Below the pieces are notes generated by a model. That model made no database searches. It was not told the origin of the DNA and saw only the letters and a list, made by a program, of their open reading frames with translations. Of a stretch of 64,000 nucleotides of DNA, positions 45,478 to 55,620 are shown piece by piece. Position numbers and translations under genes: made by a program. The stretch spans positions 3,438 to 67,437 of the forward strand of contig NZ_BMOL01000017.1 of the NCBI RefSeq assembly GCF_014647055.1. Reading direction: 5' to 3'. The stretch is from Deinococcus aerolatus (GTDB lineage Bacteria; Deinococcota; Deinococci; Deinococcales; Deinococcaceae). How positions within the stretch are numbered: the first letter of the stretch is position 1; each line of letters begins with the position of its first letter.

Positions 45478-46803
45478 ATGACAAATATTCTCGAAATCCA
45501 TCCCGCCGCTGTCCTGATCGAAAGCATTGAGAAACGCACGGCCAGAATCGGTGTCGTCGGTCTGGGGTACGTCGGTCTGCCGTTCCTGGTCGAGAAGGCC
45601 AAGGTCGGCTTCCACGTCACGGGGATCGACCGCAACCCCAAACGGGCGGAAATGGTGGCGCGTGGCGAGAATTACATCGGTGACGTCCACGATGACGACT
45701 TGCGAGACATCGTGGCGCAGGGCTTGGTGACCACGACCACTGATTTTGATGCGGTGGCCGACCTCGACGTGATCGTGATCTGTGTCCCCACGCCCCTGGA
45801 CCGCAACCTCAGTCCGGACCTCAGTTACGTCAGGAGCGTGACCGCCGAGATTGCGCGCCACCTCCGTCCTGGTCAACTCATCAGCCTGGAGAGCACGACC
45901 TACCCGGGCACGACCGAGGAGGTCATGAAGCCCATTCTGGAGGCCAGTGGCCTGCGGGCCGGAGTGGACTTCTTCCTGGCGCATTCCCCGGAGCGGGTCG
46001 ACCCCGGCAACGCGCGCTACACCACCAAGAACACCAACAAGGTGGTGGGCGGCAACGACCCGCAGAGTCTTGAGGTGGCGCTCGCGTTCTACCGGCAGAC
46101 CATCGAGCATGTCGTGGCCGTGAGCAGTGCCAAGGCTGCGGAAATGGTCAAGGTGTATGAAAACACCTTCCGTGCCGTGAACATCGCTCTGGCCAATGAG
46201 ATCGCCTTGCTGTGTGACCGCATGGACATCAATGTCTGGGAAGTGCTCGACGCTGCATTTACCAAGCCCTTCGGCATCATGCCCTTCTATCCCGGCCCGG
46301 GCGTGGGCGGGCACTGCATTCCGCTCGACCCCCATTACCTGGAGTGGAAAGCACGCGAGTACAACTTCCAGACGCACTTTATTGCCCTGGCCGGGGAAAC
46401 CAACCGCAAAATGCCGGAATTCGTGGTGGACAAGGCGGCCCGGGTGTTGAACCAGGCCCGCAAGCCGCTAAACGGTTCGGGGGTCTTGTTGCTCGGTATG
46501 GCTTACAAAAGTGATCTCGACGATTACCGTGAGTCGCCCGCGCTGGAGATCTACAGGTTGCTGGAACGTGCCGGAGCACGGGTCACGTTTCATGACTCAT
46601 GGACCCCTGAAGTCAATGAACACGGCGTCCATGCACACGGCGTTGCCCTGAGCGACGAGGCCCTGGAAGCCGCTGACCTCGTGATTATCACGACCCGTCA
46701 CAGCGACGTGGACTACGGGCGCGTCGTGGAAAAGGCCCAGCTTGTGCTTGATACCCGCTACGCAACGCGTGGTCTTGAAAGTGAAAAGGTAATCCTGCTG
46801 TGA
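45478..46803 (+). CDS. wbpA: UDP-N-acetylglucosamine 6-dehydrogenase (WbpA type)
   Basis: A 441-residue nucleotide-sugar dehydrogenase that oxidises C6 of a UDP-sugar to the acid using NAD. NAD-binding motif GVVGLGYVGLPFLVEKAKVGF; active-site Cys280 in GPGVGGHCIPLDPHYL; Lys of VYENTFRAVNIALANE; C-terminal LGMAYKSDLDDYRESPAL. The genes that follow point to UDP-GlcNAc as substrate, giving UDP-GlcNAcA, the first step towards diacetamido-uronic acids. The start at 45478 has GAGG seven bases upstream. The stop overlaps the next start by four bases. Confidence 0.88.
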   Translation: MTNILEIHPAAVLIESIEKRTARIGVVGLGYVGLPFLVEKAKVGFHVTGIDRNPKRAEMVARGENYIGDVHDDDLRDIVAQGLVTTTTDFDAVADLDVIVICVPTPLDRNLSPDLSYVRSVTAEIARHLRPGQLISLESTTYPGTTEEVMKPILEASGLRAGVDFFLAHSPERVDPGNARYTTKNTNKVVGGNDPQSLEVALAFYRQTIEHVVAVSSAKAAEMVKVYENTFRAVNIALANEIALLCDRMDINVWEVLDAAFTKPFGIMPFYPGPGVGGHCIPLDPHYLEWKAREYNFQTHFIALAGETNRKMPEFVVDKAARVLNQARKPLNGSGVLLLGMAYKSDLDDYRESPALEIYRLLERAGARVTFHDSWTPEVNEHGVHAHGVALSDEALEAADLVIITTRHSDVDYGRVVEKAQLVLDTRYATRGLESEKVILL

Positions 46804-47762
46804 AGCGCTTTGCCTTAATTGGTGCAGCCGGATATATCGCTCCCCGCCACCTGAAAGCCATCAAGGACACCGGCAACACCCTGGTGGCCGCCCTCGATCC
46901 CTTTGACTCGGTCGGTATCATGGACTCGCACTTCCCGGATGCCGAGTTCTTCACCCAGCCCGAGCAGTTCGAGAGCCATCTGCATGACCTCCGCCGGGCA
47001 GGCCAGGGTGTGGACATGGTCAGTATCTGCAGCCCCAACCACCTGCATGATTCGCATATCCGGCTGGCCCTGCGGGCCGGTGCGGACGCCCTGTGCGAAA
47101 AACCACTCGTGCTGTTTCCGCAGGACATCCACAACCTCAAAGCCATTGAGGCAGAAACGGGTCGGCGGGTTTGGACGATCCTCCAGTTGCGGACGCACAC
47201 GGCCCTGCTCAAGCTCAAGAGGCAACTTGACGCACAGCCTGAGTCGGGAATTAAGGACGTGGACCTCACCTATGTGACGAGCCGCGGCGTGTGGTACCAG
47301 CGCAGTTGGAAAGGCCGTCTGGAGCAGAGCGGCGGTCTGGCCAGCAATATCGGCGTCCACTTCTTCGACATGCTGACCTGGCTGTTCGGCGACGTGCAGC
47401 ATGCGGAGGTGCATGAGCGCAGTGACATGGTCACGGCCGGGTTCCTGCAGCTCGAACGCGCCCGTGTGCGCTGGTTCCTGTCGGTGAATGTGGCGGACGT
47501 GCCGCAGGAGCTGCGGGACAGAGGCCAGCGCACCTACCGGTCCATCACCATGGACGGTCAGGAGATTGAGTTCAGCGAGGGCTTCACCGATCTTCACAAC
47601 ACCGTGTATCAGCGCACGCTGGCAGGCAACGGCTTCAGCCTCGACGACACGCTCGGCGCCATTGAAACCGTCGCGCGGCTGCGGACCCTGCCGCTGGTTC
47701 CCCCGGAGGTCACCCGCCGTCACCCTTTCCTCTCCGACACTCGTCGTCTCGTGGACGTGTGA
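46800..47762 (+). CDS. wbpB: UDP-GlcNAcA 3-dehydrogenase (WbpB/WlbA type)
   Basis: A 320-residue Gfo/Idh/MocA-family oxidoreductase. N-terminal Rossmann motif [17 protein letters not shown], the EKPLV motif in [13 protein letters not shown] with the catalytic Lys, and the C-terminal half with [20 protein letters not shown] are typical of WlbA/WbpB. It oxidises C3 of UDP-GlcNAcA to the 3-keto sugar. The GTG start overlaps the wbpA stop. It works with the aminotransferase encoded two genes downstream. Confidence 0.88.
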   Translation: MKRFALIGAAGYIAPRHLKAIKDTGNTLVAALDPFDSVGIMDSHFPDAEFFTQPEQFESHLHDLRRAGQGVDMVSICSPNHLHDSHIRLALRAGADALCEKPLVLFPQDIHNLKAIEAETGRRVWTILQLRTHTALLKLKRQLDAQPESGIKDVDLTYVTSRGVWYQRSWKGRLEQSGGLASNIGVHFFDMLTWLFGDVQHAEVHERSDMVTAGFLQLERARVRWFLSVNVADVPQELRDRGQRTYRSITMDGQEIEFSEGFTDLHNTVYQRTLAGNGFSLDDTLGAIETVARLRTLPLVPPEVTRRHPFLSDTRRLVDV

Positions 47763-47763
47763 T

Positions 47764-48342
47764 GTGAGCTGGTGGAAGCATGACAGCGCTGTCGTGGATG
47801 ACGGCGCTCAGATCGGCAGCGGCACGAAGGTCTGGCACTTCAGCCATGTGATGCCGGGGGCGGTGATCGGCGAGGGCTGCTCGCTCGGTCAGAACGTTTT
47901 TGTGGCCAACCAGGTCACCATCGGCAACGGCGTCAAAATTCAGAACAACGTCAGTATCTACGAGGGTGTGATCCTGGAGGACTACGTCTTCTGCGGACCC
48001 AGCATGGTCTTCACCAATGTCCGCACGCCCCGGAGCGAGTTCCCCCGCAATACGAGTGCCGACTACGCCGTCACCCGCGTCAAGCGGGGGGCCAGCATCG
48101 GCGCCAATGCCACCGTCGTCTGCGGCGTGACCTTGCACGAGGGGGCTTTTGTGGCCGCTGGCGCGGTCGTGACGAAGGACGTTCCCGCCTATGCGATGGT
48201 TGCAGGCGTGCCTGCCCGGCAGATCGGCTGGATGAGTGCCAGCGGTGACCTGCTCGACTTCACGGGTGGGGACACGGTCATAGACCGCCTCCAGCACATG
48301 TACCAGAAGATCAGCGACACCGAGATCAGGAGAATCGTATGA
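47764..48342 (+). CDS. wbpD: N-acetyltransferase (WbpD type), left-handed beta-helix
   Basis: A 192-residue hexapeptide-repeat protein: repeats such as [50 protein letters not shown] and [32 protein letters not shown] build a left-handed beta-helix. WbpD-type enzymes acetylate the 3-amino group of UDP-GlcNAc3NA. The start is a GTG one base after the wbpB stop. The frame is also open upstream inside wbpB, but that part has no repeat structure. Confidence 0.87.
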   Translation: MSWWKHDSAVVDDGAQIGSGTKVWHFSHVMPGAVIGEGCSLGQNVFVANQVTIGNGVKIQNNVSIYEGVILEDYVFCGPSMVFTNVRTPRSEFPRNTSADYAVTRVKRGASIGANATVVCGVTLHEGAFVAAGAVVTKDVPAYAMVAGVPARQIGWMSASGDLLDFTGGDTVIDRLQHMYQKISDTEIRRIV

Positions 48343-49499
48343 CCAGCAGCGACATCAAGCAAATTCCCATCCTCGATCTTTCCCCGGAGATTGACGAACT
48401 GTGGGACGACCTCAATGCCGCCATCCAGCGGGTGATGCGTTCGGGGCACTTCATCATGGGACCGGACGTCCTCGCCTTCGAGCAGGAGGTTGCTGCTTAC
48501 CTGGGCGTGAAGCACGCCGTAGGAATGAACAGTGGTACGGACGCCCTGATCATCGGCCTGCGCTCTTTAGGCATTGGCCCTGGGGATGAGGTCATCACAA
48601 CGCCGTTTACCTTTTTTGCCACGGCCGAGAGCATCAGCAGCGTGGGGGCCACACCGGTCTTCGCAGACATCGATCCGGCGACCTACAATATTGACCCCGC
48701 CCGTATTCGAGAGCAGATCACGCCCCGTACCCGAGCAATCATGCCCGTTCACCTCTATGGCAACCCCTGCGCGATGGACGAGATCATGGCGATCGCTGAG
48801 GAACACGGCCTGCTGGTCATCGAAGACTGCGCGCAGTCTTTCGGGGCGCGGTACGGGGGCAGGCAGACAGGCACCATCGGCCACGTCGGTGCCTACTCCT
48901 TCTTTCCCAGCAAGAACCTGGGGGCGTTCGGAGACGGTGGCCTGCTGGCGACGGATGATGACCGGGTGGCGGAACTGGCGCGGATGCTTCGTGCCCACGG
49001 CTCGCGGAAGAAATACCATAATGAGATGCTCGGGTACAACAGCCGACTCGATACCATTCAGGCAGCGATTCTGCGTGTAAAACTGCCACATATTGACCGC
49101 TGGAACGAGGGACGTCGCCGCGTGGCTGCCACATACAGCGAAGTGTTGAAAGACCTGGGTGGGGTCGCGATCCCCAAGGTGGGCGAGGGGCACGTGTTCC
49201 ACCAGTACACCATCCGCCTGACAACAGCCGACCGGGATGGGGTGCAGCACCTGCTGGAGCAGCAAGGCGTTGGGACAATGGTGTATTACCCGGTGCCGCA
49301 GGACTGTCTACCTGTATATGCCGGAGAACAGAGGCCATGTCCTGTAAGCGTAACCCTCGCACAACAAGTTTTGAGTCTGCCCATTGGCTCTGTGCTACCT
49401 GAAACAGATCAAGTTCGCGTCTGCCAAACGCTTACGTATGCAATGTCGATGCACGTAAATTCAAGCGCTAAGCTTTCGGATAGCCCACGTTCTACATGA
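48339..49499 (+). CDS. wbpE: PLP-dependent sugar aminotransferase (WbpE type)
   Basis: A 386-residue DegT/DnrJ/EryC1-family aminotransferase. [41 protein letters not shown] is the cofactor-binding start, [13 protein letters not shown] contains the PLP-binding Asp, and [15 protein letters not shown] carries the Schiff-base Lys192. It adds the 3-amino group to UDP-3-keto-GlcNAcA. The last 40 residues are encoded by less GC-rich DNA than the rest and run into an AT-rich gap, so the 3' end may be a recombination boundary. Confidence 0.88.
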   Translation: MTSSDIKQIPILDLSPEIDELWDDLNAAIQRVMRSGHFIMGPDVLAFEQEVAAYLGVKHAVGMNSGTDALIIGLRSLGIGPGDEVITTPFTFFATAESISSVGATPVFADIDPATYNIDPARIREQITPRTRAIMPVHLYGNPCAMDEIMAIAEEHGLLVIEDCAQSFGARYGGRQTGTIGHVGAYSFFPSKNLGAFGDGGLLATDDDRVAELARMLRAHGSRKKYHNEMLGYNSRLDTIQAAILRVKLPHIDRWNEGRRRVAATYSEVLKDLGGVAIPKVGEGHVFHQYTIRLTTADRDGVQHLLEQQGVGTMVYYPVPQDCLPVYAGEQRPCPVSVTLAQQVLSLPIGSVLPETDQVRVCQTLTYAMSMHVNSSAKLSDSPRST

Positions 49500-49675
49500 C
49501 GAGATGGTCTGTTTCGGAAAGTAGGCTTCTCAACTTCTCTCGGTGCATATCCTAACGTCAAGTCATCTTTGCTGCACGTACGTTTACTTTGCGGTATACG
49601 GCAGCCGCTGGATAATTATAATGTCAACTAAAGCGAAAATGGAGATGGAAATATGCGAAGAATTTATGAATGTGT

Positions 49676-50785
49676 ATGCGGATCTTACAAATAATTCCTG
49701 ACCTAGCAATAGGAGGTGCAGAACGACTGGTGGTACAGCTCACCGTTGAGCAACAGATTCAGGGGCACGAGGTTCATTTGGCCACGCTCTACGGTCCACG
49801 CGACAATCATAATCAAACTTACCTTCAAGATCATAAGGTTCCGATAACACATCTTGAAAAAAACATTGGTCTAGATTTACGCCTCATCGTTAAGCTGCAG
49901 ACGCTCATCACCAACCTGCGTCCAGATGTTATCCATACACATCAGTACTCAACTAAGTACGTCCTACCGGAAGTGTTGCGCGCCCAAAGAGCTATGCTCC
50001 ATACAGTCCATAGCCTCCCTGAAAAGGAGCTCACAAGGCGCGATCGCGTAATTCAACGGTTGGCGTATAGGCGGGGAGTGATTCCAGTTGCCGTAGCGGA
50101 TGAGGTAGCGCGAGGCATGCAGCGCTTGTACAATGTGCGGGCACCAGTGATTCCGAATGGCGTAAATGTAGATCGCCTTCATGCCGGTGGAGTTACCCGA
50201 GCAGAAACCCGGAGGCGAGAGGGCTGGGCGCATGATCACGTCGTAGTTCTTAGCGTTGCCAGACTCAGTGCTCCTAAAGACCATTCAACACTTCTTCGCG
50301 CATTCGCGTTAGCGCAAGCTTCACAACCGACCTTGCGTCTGTCGTTAGCAGGTGACGGCATCCTGCGGCCTGAACTCGAAGCTCTAGCCGCCGAACTGGG
50401 AATTCAACAATGGGTTCAGTTTCTTGGAGTGCGGTCCGACATTGAGCAACTTCTAGGCGGGGCGGACGCGAGTGTGCTTTCCTCTGATTATGAAGGCAGT
50501 CCGCTATCTGTAATGGAAGCTATGGCTGCAGGCAGAGCCGTGGTGGCGTCTAACGTAGGCGGAGTCGCTGAGCTAATTTGCCACAACGTCAACGGCCTGC
50601 TGTTTGAAGCTGGAAACGTCAGTATGCTGGCAGGGCAATTGGAGCGCCTCACACACGCCGAAGAGCGGCAGCGCCTGGGTACTGCGGCTCACCAAACGGC
50701 GCGCGCGAAGTTCAGTATCTCTGCGATGGCCCGAGCGTACTTAGAACTGTGCGGTCAAACGCATAAGCAAGGCTACAGTGCTTAA
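49676..50785 (+). CDS. Glycosyltransferase, GT4 family
   Basis: A 369-residue GT-B enzyme. The N-terminal domain starts MRILQIIPDLAIGGAERLVVQL, a typical GT4 acceptor domain. The C-terminal half has VLSVARLSAPKDHSTLLRAFA and YEGSPLSVMEAMAAGRAVVASNVGGVAELI, with the donor-binding Glu-x7-Glu pattern. It probably adds one sugar of the repeat unit on the cytoplasmic face. It is preceded by 176 AT-rich bases holding a TATAAT at 49617-49622, possibly an internal promoter. First gene of an AT-richer block. Confidence 0.85.
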   Translation: MRILQIIPDLAIGGAERLVVQLTVEQQIQGHEVHLATLYGPRDNHNQTYLQDHKVPITHLEKNIGLDLRLIVKLQTLITNLRPDVIHTHQYSTKYVLPEVLRAQRAMLHTVHSLPEKELTRRDRVIQRLAYRRGVIPVAVADEVARGMQRLYNVRAPVIPNGVNVDRLHAGGVTRAETRRREGWAHDHVVVLSVARLSAPKDHSTLLRAFALAQASQPTLRLSLAGDGILRPELEALAAELGIQQWVQFLGVRSDIEQLLGGADASVLSSDYEGSPLSVMEAMAAGRAVVASNVGGVAELICHNVNGLLFEAGNVSMLAGQLERLTHAEERQRLGTAAHQTARAKFSISAMARAYLELCGQTHKQGYSA

Positions 50786-52034
50786 TTTAGTTTTCATGGC
50801 TGCCCTAGGCGGCCTACTCATGGGGGTGCTGTTCTGGCGCTGGAGGCTAGGCGTATACGCCCTGATGGCGCTGCTGCCATTCGAAAATATTTTTGTGTTC
50901 GGAGCATTTCGTGGTGGTTTGAAGGTGCTGATCGGGACGACGGTCCTAGCAATGTTACTCGACGTTTATCTTCGTCCATCCAGTCGGCAACAATTTCAGG
51001 CTGTGTTAACCAACAAGACGTTTTTACTTACGGTCGCCTTTACGGCCTGGGCAGTTTTCTCAACAGTCTGGGCGGTTTTTCCCGACGCAGCGTTAAGCAA
51101 AAGCACTAGCTTCGTTGGCGTAACTACACTTGTTGTGTTGCTGGGAATGCTGGTGCCAACACAGCTAAAGACGGCATGGACATTGCTAATTATTGCGGGT
51201 ATTATTTCTGTAATCCAAGGAGTCGCTCAAGGCAGTTTCAGTGACCTCAACGGACGTTTCATTGGTGCGGGTGAAGATCCAAATGAATACGCTGGATTGT
51301 TGTTGACCCTTGGGGCAGTCGTTGTGTATGGTAGGTCTAAATTAAAGGTGTGGATGTTCGTACCAGCCGTCATCCTCTTATTCGGTAGTCTTCTCACGCA
51401 ATCACGCGCAGGGCTGGTGGCACTTCTCGCAACACCATTGGTCGCACTGATTATTTTAGTACTGCGACGAGCAGTTGGCCTAAAGACACTCAGTGCGACC
51501 TTCATAGTCTACATATTCGCTGGCATCTTAGTCATCAGCGCAACCGCACTTTGGCCCAACCTGCAGTCCACGTTATTCTCCCGGGCGTCGAGTCTGAATA
51601 ACTATGCAGATCCAGACACGTGGGCAGGTCGCCTAGGTATCTGGGCAGGCGGATTTCGCATGTGGTCAGAACATAAATGGCTTGGTGTCGGCGCAGGTAA
51701 CTTCGGGTTTCTATCACCAGATTACTCCTTGGAAGCTGCAGCCCTAGCTCGGGCGAAAGGAGTAGCCGTAGCGCACAACACGTATCTGTCGAATCTAGCC
51801 GAGTTGGGCGTGGTCGGGCTCGGTATTTTTGTCTGCCTAATGTGGACCCTAATCAGCAGAACCAGCCGTCTGGCTGCAAATATTCCCTTTGCGCGCGCTA
51901 TTTTAGTTGGGTCCGTTGTGATACTTGTTATGGCAATTACACTTAGCTTAGAATACAGTAAGATTCTCTACGTTCTGGTGGGGTCTCAGATCGCCCTGAT
52001 GATCAGCGCCGAGCAGTGTGAGATTGACGTGTGA
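50778..52034 (+). CDS. O-antigen polymerase/ligase-like membrane protein (Wzy type)
   Basis: A 418-residue protein with 10-12 membrane segments and one large external loop (about 285-345) containing the motif VAHNTYLSNLAELGVVGLGIF, which is the hallmark of Wzy polymerases and WaaL ligases. It has no enzymatic motif beyond this. The GTG start overlaps the glycosyltransferase stop by eight bases. Together with the Wzx-like gene next to it, it implies Wzx/Wzy-dependent assembly of a polymer. Confidence 0.8.
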   Translation: MLNLVFMAALGGLLMGVLFWRWRLGVYALMALLPFENIFVFGAFRGGLKVLIGTTVLAMLLDVYLRPSSRQQFQAVLTNKTFLLTVAFTAWAVFSTVWAVFPDAALSKSTSFVGVTTLVVLLGMLVPTQLKTAWTLLIIAGIISVIQGVAQGSFSDLNGRFIGAGEDPNEYAGLLLTLGAVVVYGRSKLKVWMFVPAVILLFGSLLTQSRAGLVALLATPLVALIILVLRRAVGLKTLSATFIVYIFAGILVISATALWPNLQSTLFSRASSLNNYADPDTWAGRLGIWAGGFRMWSEHKWLGVGAGNFGFLSPDYSLEAAALARAKGVAVAHNTYLSNLAELGVVGLGIFVCLMWTLISRTSRLAANIPFARAILVGSVVILVMAITLSLEYSKILYVLVGSQIALMISAEQCEIDV

Positions 52035-53305
52035 CGCACCTGCTCCGAAGTACCACAGGCCGCAACACCCTCTTGATAGGTGCTGGGCTCACCTTTAAGC
52101 TTGCCATGCAGGCATTGAGTTTTGCAATCATTGCACCTACCCTTGGGAGCGCTAACTTTGGGCTCTATGCCAGTTTCCTCGCTATAAGTAACGTGGTCGG
52201 CCCGTTCGTTGATATGGGCACCTACGGCCTTGTCGTTCGGGACATGAACCGTGGTATCAGTGCACGTCAAGCCATCAGCAGCAACGTCGTACTTACCGTA
52301 CTACTGGCTCCAGCAGGTCTGCTAATTTTCGCCCTCATCGCATGGGTGACCATTCCTGATGTTCCCATTTGGTCTGGAATCACGATTGCTGCAGGTATGA
52401 TGCTCGGCCTGAAAATGTATAACCTTGCCCGCGCTATCTTTATAGGCGCGGGAACCGTTTGGAAGGTATCTGTACTTGAGGTCAATCTGGCGCTGTTTCA
52501 GCTGGTAGCGGCGTTGGCCTTGAGATATCTGGCTGGAACTTTCAACATGTGGGCGACGCTGGTGTTCATTCAGAACGCCCTCATTGGGCTGGTCGCCGTA
52601 GTGTGGTTGACGCGCCTCTACGGCCTCCCGCACCCGCACTTAAGCGGAGTGCCAATTATTTCTCGTGTCAGGGAAGGCTTGCATTTTGCCGTGTCCGGCG
52701 CGGCGGGCACGTTAGGAAGCGAGGCTGACAAAATGCTTTTGCCGAGGCTTGCTGGCCTTGAATCAACCGGTTTGTATGGCGCTGCACAGCGCATCATCGC
52801 TGTCAGCGCTGTTCCCATTACTGCTCTTAGCACCTCCGTCTACAGCCGCTACTTCAGCGCGGCCGAGGCAGGTGGGGGGTATGCTGCATCACGTTGCGTT
52901 GCCAACCGGATTGCTCTGCCCATCCTTGCATATAGCGCCACTGTAGCCGCTGTACTGTGGCTCGTAGCGCCCTACGCGCTTCTGCTGTTTGGTCCGAGCT
53001 ACAGCGGTATCGAGACAGCTATCCGACTGCTTGCCGTCCTGAGCATCATCCTTGCGCTTCAGCTTCCGTTCGGGGATGCGCTCACGGGTAGTGGGAACCA
53101 ACATATCCGCACACGCTATCAAATCGGAGCGCTTGTGCTGAATTTGCTGTTAAATCTGCTGCTCGTCCCGTTGATCGGCTGGCTGGGTGCGGTATACGCC
53201 GCCCTTATCAGCCAAACATTATTTCTAGCAGCTCTGTTTTTCCATCATGATCGAAAGGAGGATGGCCATGGCAACCCCACGCCCCCGCGTTCTTCAGATC
53301 TGTGA
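52031..53305 (+). CDS. Polysaccharide flippase, Wzx type
   Basis: A 424-residue protein with about 12 membrane segments of the MATE/PST exporter superfamily. It starts TGRNTLLIGAGLTFKLAMQALSFAIIAPTLGSANFGLYASF and carries FAVSGAAGTLGSEADKMLLPRLAG, a pattern seen in Wzx proteins. It should flip lipid-linked repeat units to the outer face for the Wzy polymerase. It is coupled to the upstream gene by a four-base overlap. Confidence 0.85.
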   Translation: MTHLLRSTTGRNTLLIGAGLTFKLAMQALSFAIIAPTLGSANFGLYASFLAISNVVGPFVDMGTYGLVVRDMNRGISARQAISSNVVLTVLLAPAGLLIFALIAWVTIPDVPIWSGITIAAGMMLGLKMYNLARAIFIGAGTVWKVSVLEVNLALFQLVAALALRYLAGTFNMWATLVFIQNALIGLVAVVWLTRLYGLPHPHLSGVPIISRVREGLHFAVSGAAGTLGSEADKMLLPRLAGLESTGLYGAAQRIIAVSAVPITALSTSVYSRYFSAAEAGGGYAASRCVANRIALPILAYSATVAAVLWLVAPYALLLFGPSYSGIETAIRLLAVLSIILALQLPFGDALTGSGNQHIRTRYQIGALVLNLLLNLLLVPLIGWLGAVYAALISQTLFLAALFFHHDRKEDGHGNPTPPRSSDL

Positions 53306-54401
53306 CTACCATGGACCTTACAAGGGAAACTTCCTGCCGTCTCTTGAAGCGGCGAGAGCCGAGCTAGAGGCGCTCGGAGGCGTCCAAGTCGTGGCTTTCA
53401 CCGACGTGGCGCAACGTACCGGCTGGTTCGATGACTTCGCTAGAGAGAATACGGTTGCACTTATGCCGCAAGGAGCCTCATTACTCCAGCAAGTGAATGC
53501 CATCGCACGCCTCGTTGAGCAGCACCGCATTAACATCATCCACAGCCACTTCAGCAAGTATGACCTAGCCTGCGTCGCAGCCGCCCAACTGGCGCGCGTC
53601 CGCAGTCGTCAGGTCGAGGTGCTGTGGCACGTTCACAGTCCCAGTTCAAGGAAGGCCGGAATATCCGCAAGCCTTAAGGATCTGTTTCGGTGGCGCCTGC
53701 TGGGCAGGTACCCCCGCACTGTACATGTCTCACGTGGAGGTCAGCTCACCATGACTGAACGGGGGCTGCAACAGAGACGGTCGGTGGTACTTGAAAACGG
53801 TATTAACCCAGAGCGGTTTTCATCCGATGAACTTCTACCTTGGCCAGCCGATCAAGTCAGAAGTTTTTTGACGTTTGGTTGGGCCCCCCAAGTCAAAGGA
53901 ATTGACGTAATATTGGACGCTGCCGAGCAACTTGCTGCGCGCCGAGATGATTTCGTAGTGAGACTGGTCGGGCGTGAGCCACTGAAACAGCTCACGTTAG
54001 TGAGGTATGGCCACACGCCACCTCGATGGCTGATAGTTCAAGAGCCACAAGAGAAGGTCGAAGACCTGTACCGCAGTTCCTACGCGTTCATTAGTGCGAG
54101 CCGCCAAGAAGGCTTTCCATACTCGGTCGCGGAAGCGATGGTCCTCGGTCTCCCAGTCTTGTCCAGCGATATTCGAGGCCTGGAGTGGGCGAAGGAGAGC
54201 CGTGGTGTTTCTTTCTTTACAAATGAAAAGTCAAACCAATTGGCGGCTTTAATGGAGATCACACTCAATCAAGACGAAGTGACTTACTTGATCCTAGGTA
54301 AATGTAATAGAGATCTTATCTATGAGAAATATACAATGAGTAGATGGGTAAATAAATTGATGACTGTATATAATCAGATATTACATTCTAATAAATCTTA
54401 G
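53268..54401 (+). CDS. Glycosyltransferase, GT4 family
   Basis: A 377-residue GT-B enzyme. The ATG at 53268 is chosen because AAGGAGG ends six bases before it, inside the flippase 3' end; in-frame ATGs at 53247 and 53262 are less well placed. N-terminal RVLQICDYHGPYKGNFLPSLE, C-terminal LTFGWAPQVKGIDVILDAAEQL and SRQEGFPYSVAEAMVLGLPVLSSDIRGLEW with the donor-binding acidic residues. The last 50 codons are very AT-rich. Confidence 0.83.
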   Translation: MATPRPRVLQICDYHGPYKGNFLPSLEAARAELEALGGVQVVAFTDVAQRTGWFDDFARENTVALMPQGASLLQQVNAIARLVEQHRINIIHSHFSKYDLACVAAAQLARVRSRQVEVLWHVHSPSSRKAGISASLKDLFRWRLLGRYPRTVHVSRGGQLTMTERGLQQRRSVVLENGINPERFSSDELLPWPADQVRSFLTFGWAPQVKGIDVILDAAEQLAARRDDFVVRLVGREPLKQLTLVRYGHTPPRWLIVQEPQEKVEDLYRSSYAFISASRQEGFPYSVAEAMVLGLPVLSSDIRGLEWAKESRGVSFFTNEKSNQLAALMEITLNQDEVTYLILGKCNRDLIYEKYTMSRWVNKLMTVYNQILHSNKS

Positions 54402-54420
54402 TCTCAGAAGGAGTGTACCG

Positions 54421-55620
54421 TTGAACATTATTTATATCACCTCGTCGCTTCCTTACGGTCCTGGGGAAGCGTTTATTCTGCCCGAGTTAGCCGAGTTGTC
54501 TAAGAGAGGTCATCAAGTATGGGTTGTCCCGATGAATGGTAGGGGCGATTTACTGCATACAGGTGTACAGGACCTAATTCATCGTTGTCTGTCTGCCAAA
54601 CTGCTGGATAGGCAAATCGCCTTCGGCGCTATTGCTGAATTTATCCGTGCTCCTCGAGTCTCTGTCGAAGCTATTTGTATGTTATGGACGCCGAAACTGC
54701 GACATCTGGGCAAGAACCTCAGTATAGTGCCTAAGGGCCTGTGGCTCGCTCGAGAAGCGAGGCGGTTAGACATCCACCACATTCATGTCCACTGGGCCGC
54801 AACGACCGCGAGCATGGGAATGGTGGCGAGCGAGATCTCAGGCGTTCCTTGGAGTTTTACAGCACACCGTTGGGACATTGTAGAAAGCAATCTACTAGAT
54901 CGCAAAGCGCGCCACGCTCAATTCGTTCGCTTCATCTCCAAGAATGGTCTGCACTTGGCACGAGCCCGAGGGTTGAGCGCGGATATCGATGCGATTGTAC
55001 TTCATATGGGTGTCCGACTTCCGCTCAGCATAGCTCAAAAGACGCGAAGGAGTCCGAAAAAGCATATTCTGTGTCCAGCTAACCTGATCGAAGTTAAGGG
55101 GCATCGATTTTTGTTGGATGCTATGGCCCGATTACCAGACGGTTCCAGTGAACTTTGGCTAGCTGGTCATGGCGTGCTAGAAAAAGAATTGCGCGAACAA
55201 GTCAAGCGCTTGGGCATTGAGAAACGGGTCCGGTTTCTAGGACAGCTTCCGCACCAAGAGTTGCTTGACTTATACCGCCGAGAGGAAGTTGATATTGTGG
55301 TCTTGCCCAGTCTAGACCTTGGTGACGGCCTCCATGAAGGTATTCCAGTCTCCCTTATTGAGGCGATGGGACAGCGCGTTCCTGTGGTTTCTACTTTGAC
55401 TGGAGGAATTGCAGAGCTGTTGGGGGATGGCGCAGGCTTGCTCGTGCCCCCCGCTGATGTTGGGGCACTCGTCGATGCGCTCAAAGGATTGCTAGAGGAT
55501 TCGGAGAAGCGGCGTACTATAGGGTGTGCGGGTTACAACCGCGTTCAAAGTAGGTTCTCAATCACCTCTGTTACCGAACAGTTGGAGCAACAGTTTGCGA
55601 AGGAGCGTGTTCAAGCATGA
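54421..55620 (+). CDS. Glycosyltransferase, GT4 family
   Basis: A 399-residue GT-B enzyme. MNIIYITSSLPYGPGEAFILPELAELSKRGHQV is an acceptor-domain start seen in colanic-acid-type GT4 proteins. The donor domain has ILCPANLIEVKGHRFLLDAMARL and EGIPVSLIEAMGQRVPVVSTLTGGIAELL. A TTG start follows GAAGGAGTG, a strong ribosome site. It overlaps the next gene's ATG by four bases. Confidence 0.83.
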   Translation: MNIIYITSSLPYGPGEAFILPELAELSKRGHQVWVVPMNGRGDLLHTGVQDLIHRCLSAKLLDRQIAFGAIAEFIRAPRVSVEAICMLWTPKLRHLGKNLSIVPKGLWLAREARRLDIHHIHVHWAATTASMGMVASEISGVPWSFTAHRWDIVESNLLDRKARHAQFVRFISKNGLHLARARGLSADIDAIVLHMGVRLPLSIAQKTRRSPKKHILCPANLIEVKGHRFLLDAMARLPDGSSELWLAGHGVLEKELREQVKRLGIEKRVRFLGQLPHQELLDLYRREEVDIVVLPSLDLGDGLHEGIPVSLIEAMGQRVPVVSTLTGGIAELLGDGAGLLVPPADVGALVDALKGLLEDSEKRRTIGCAGYNRVQSRFSITSVTEQLEQQFAKERVQA

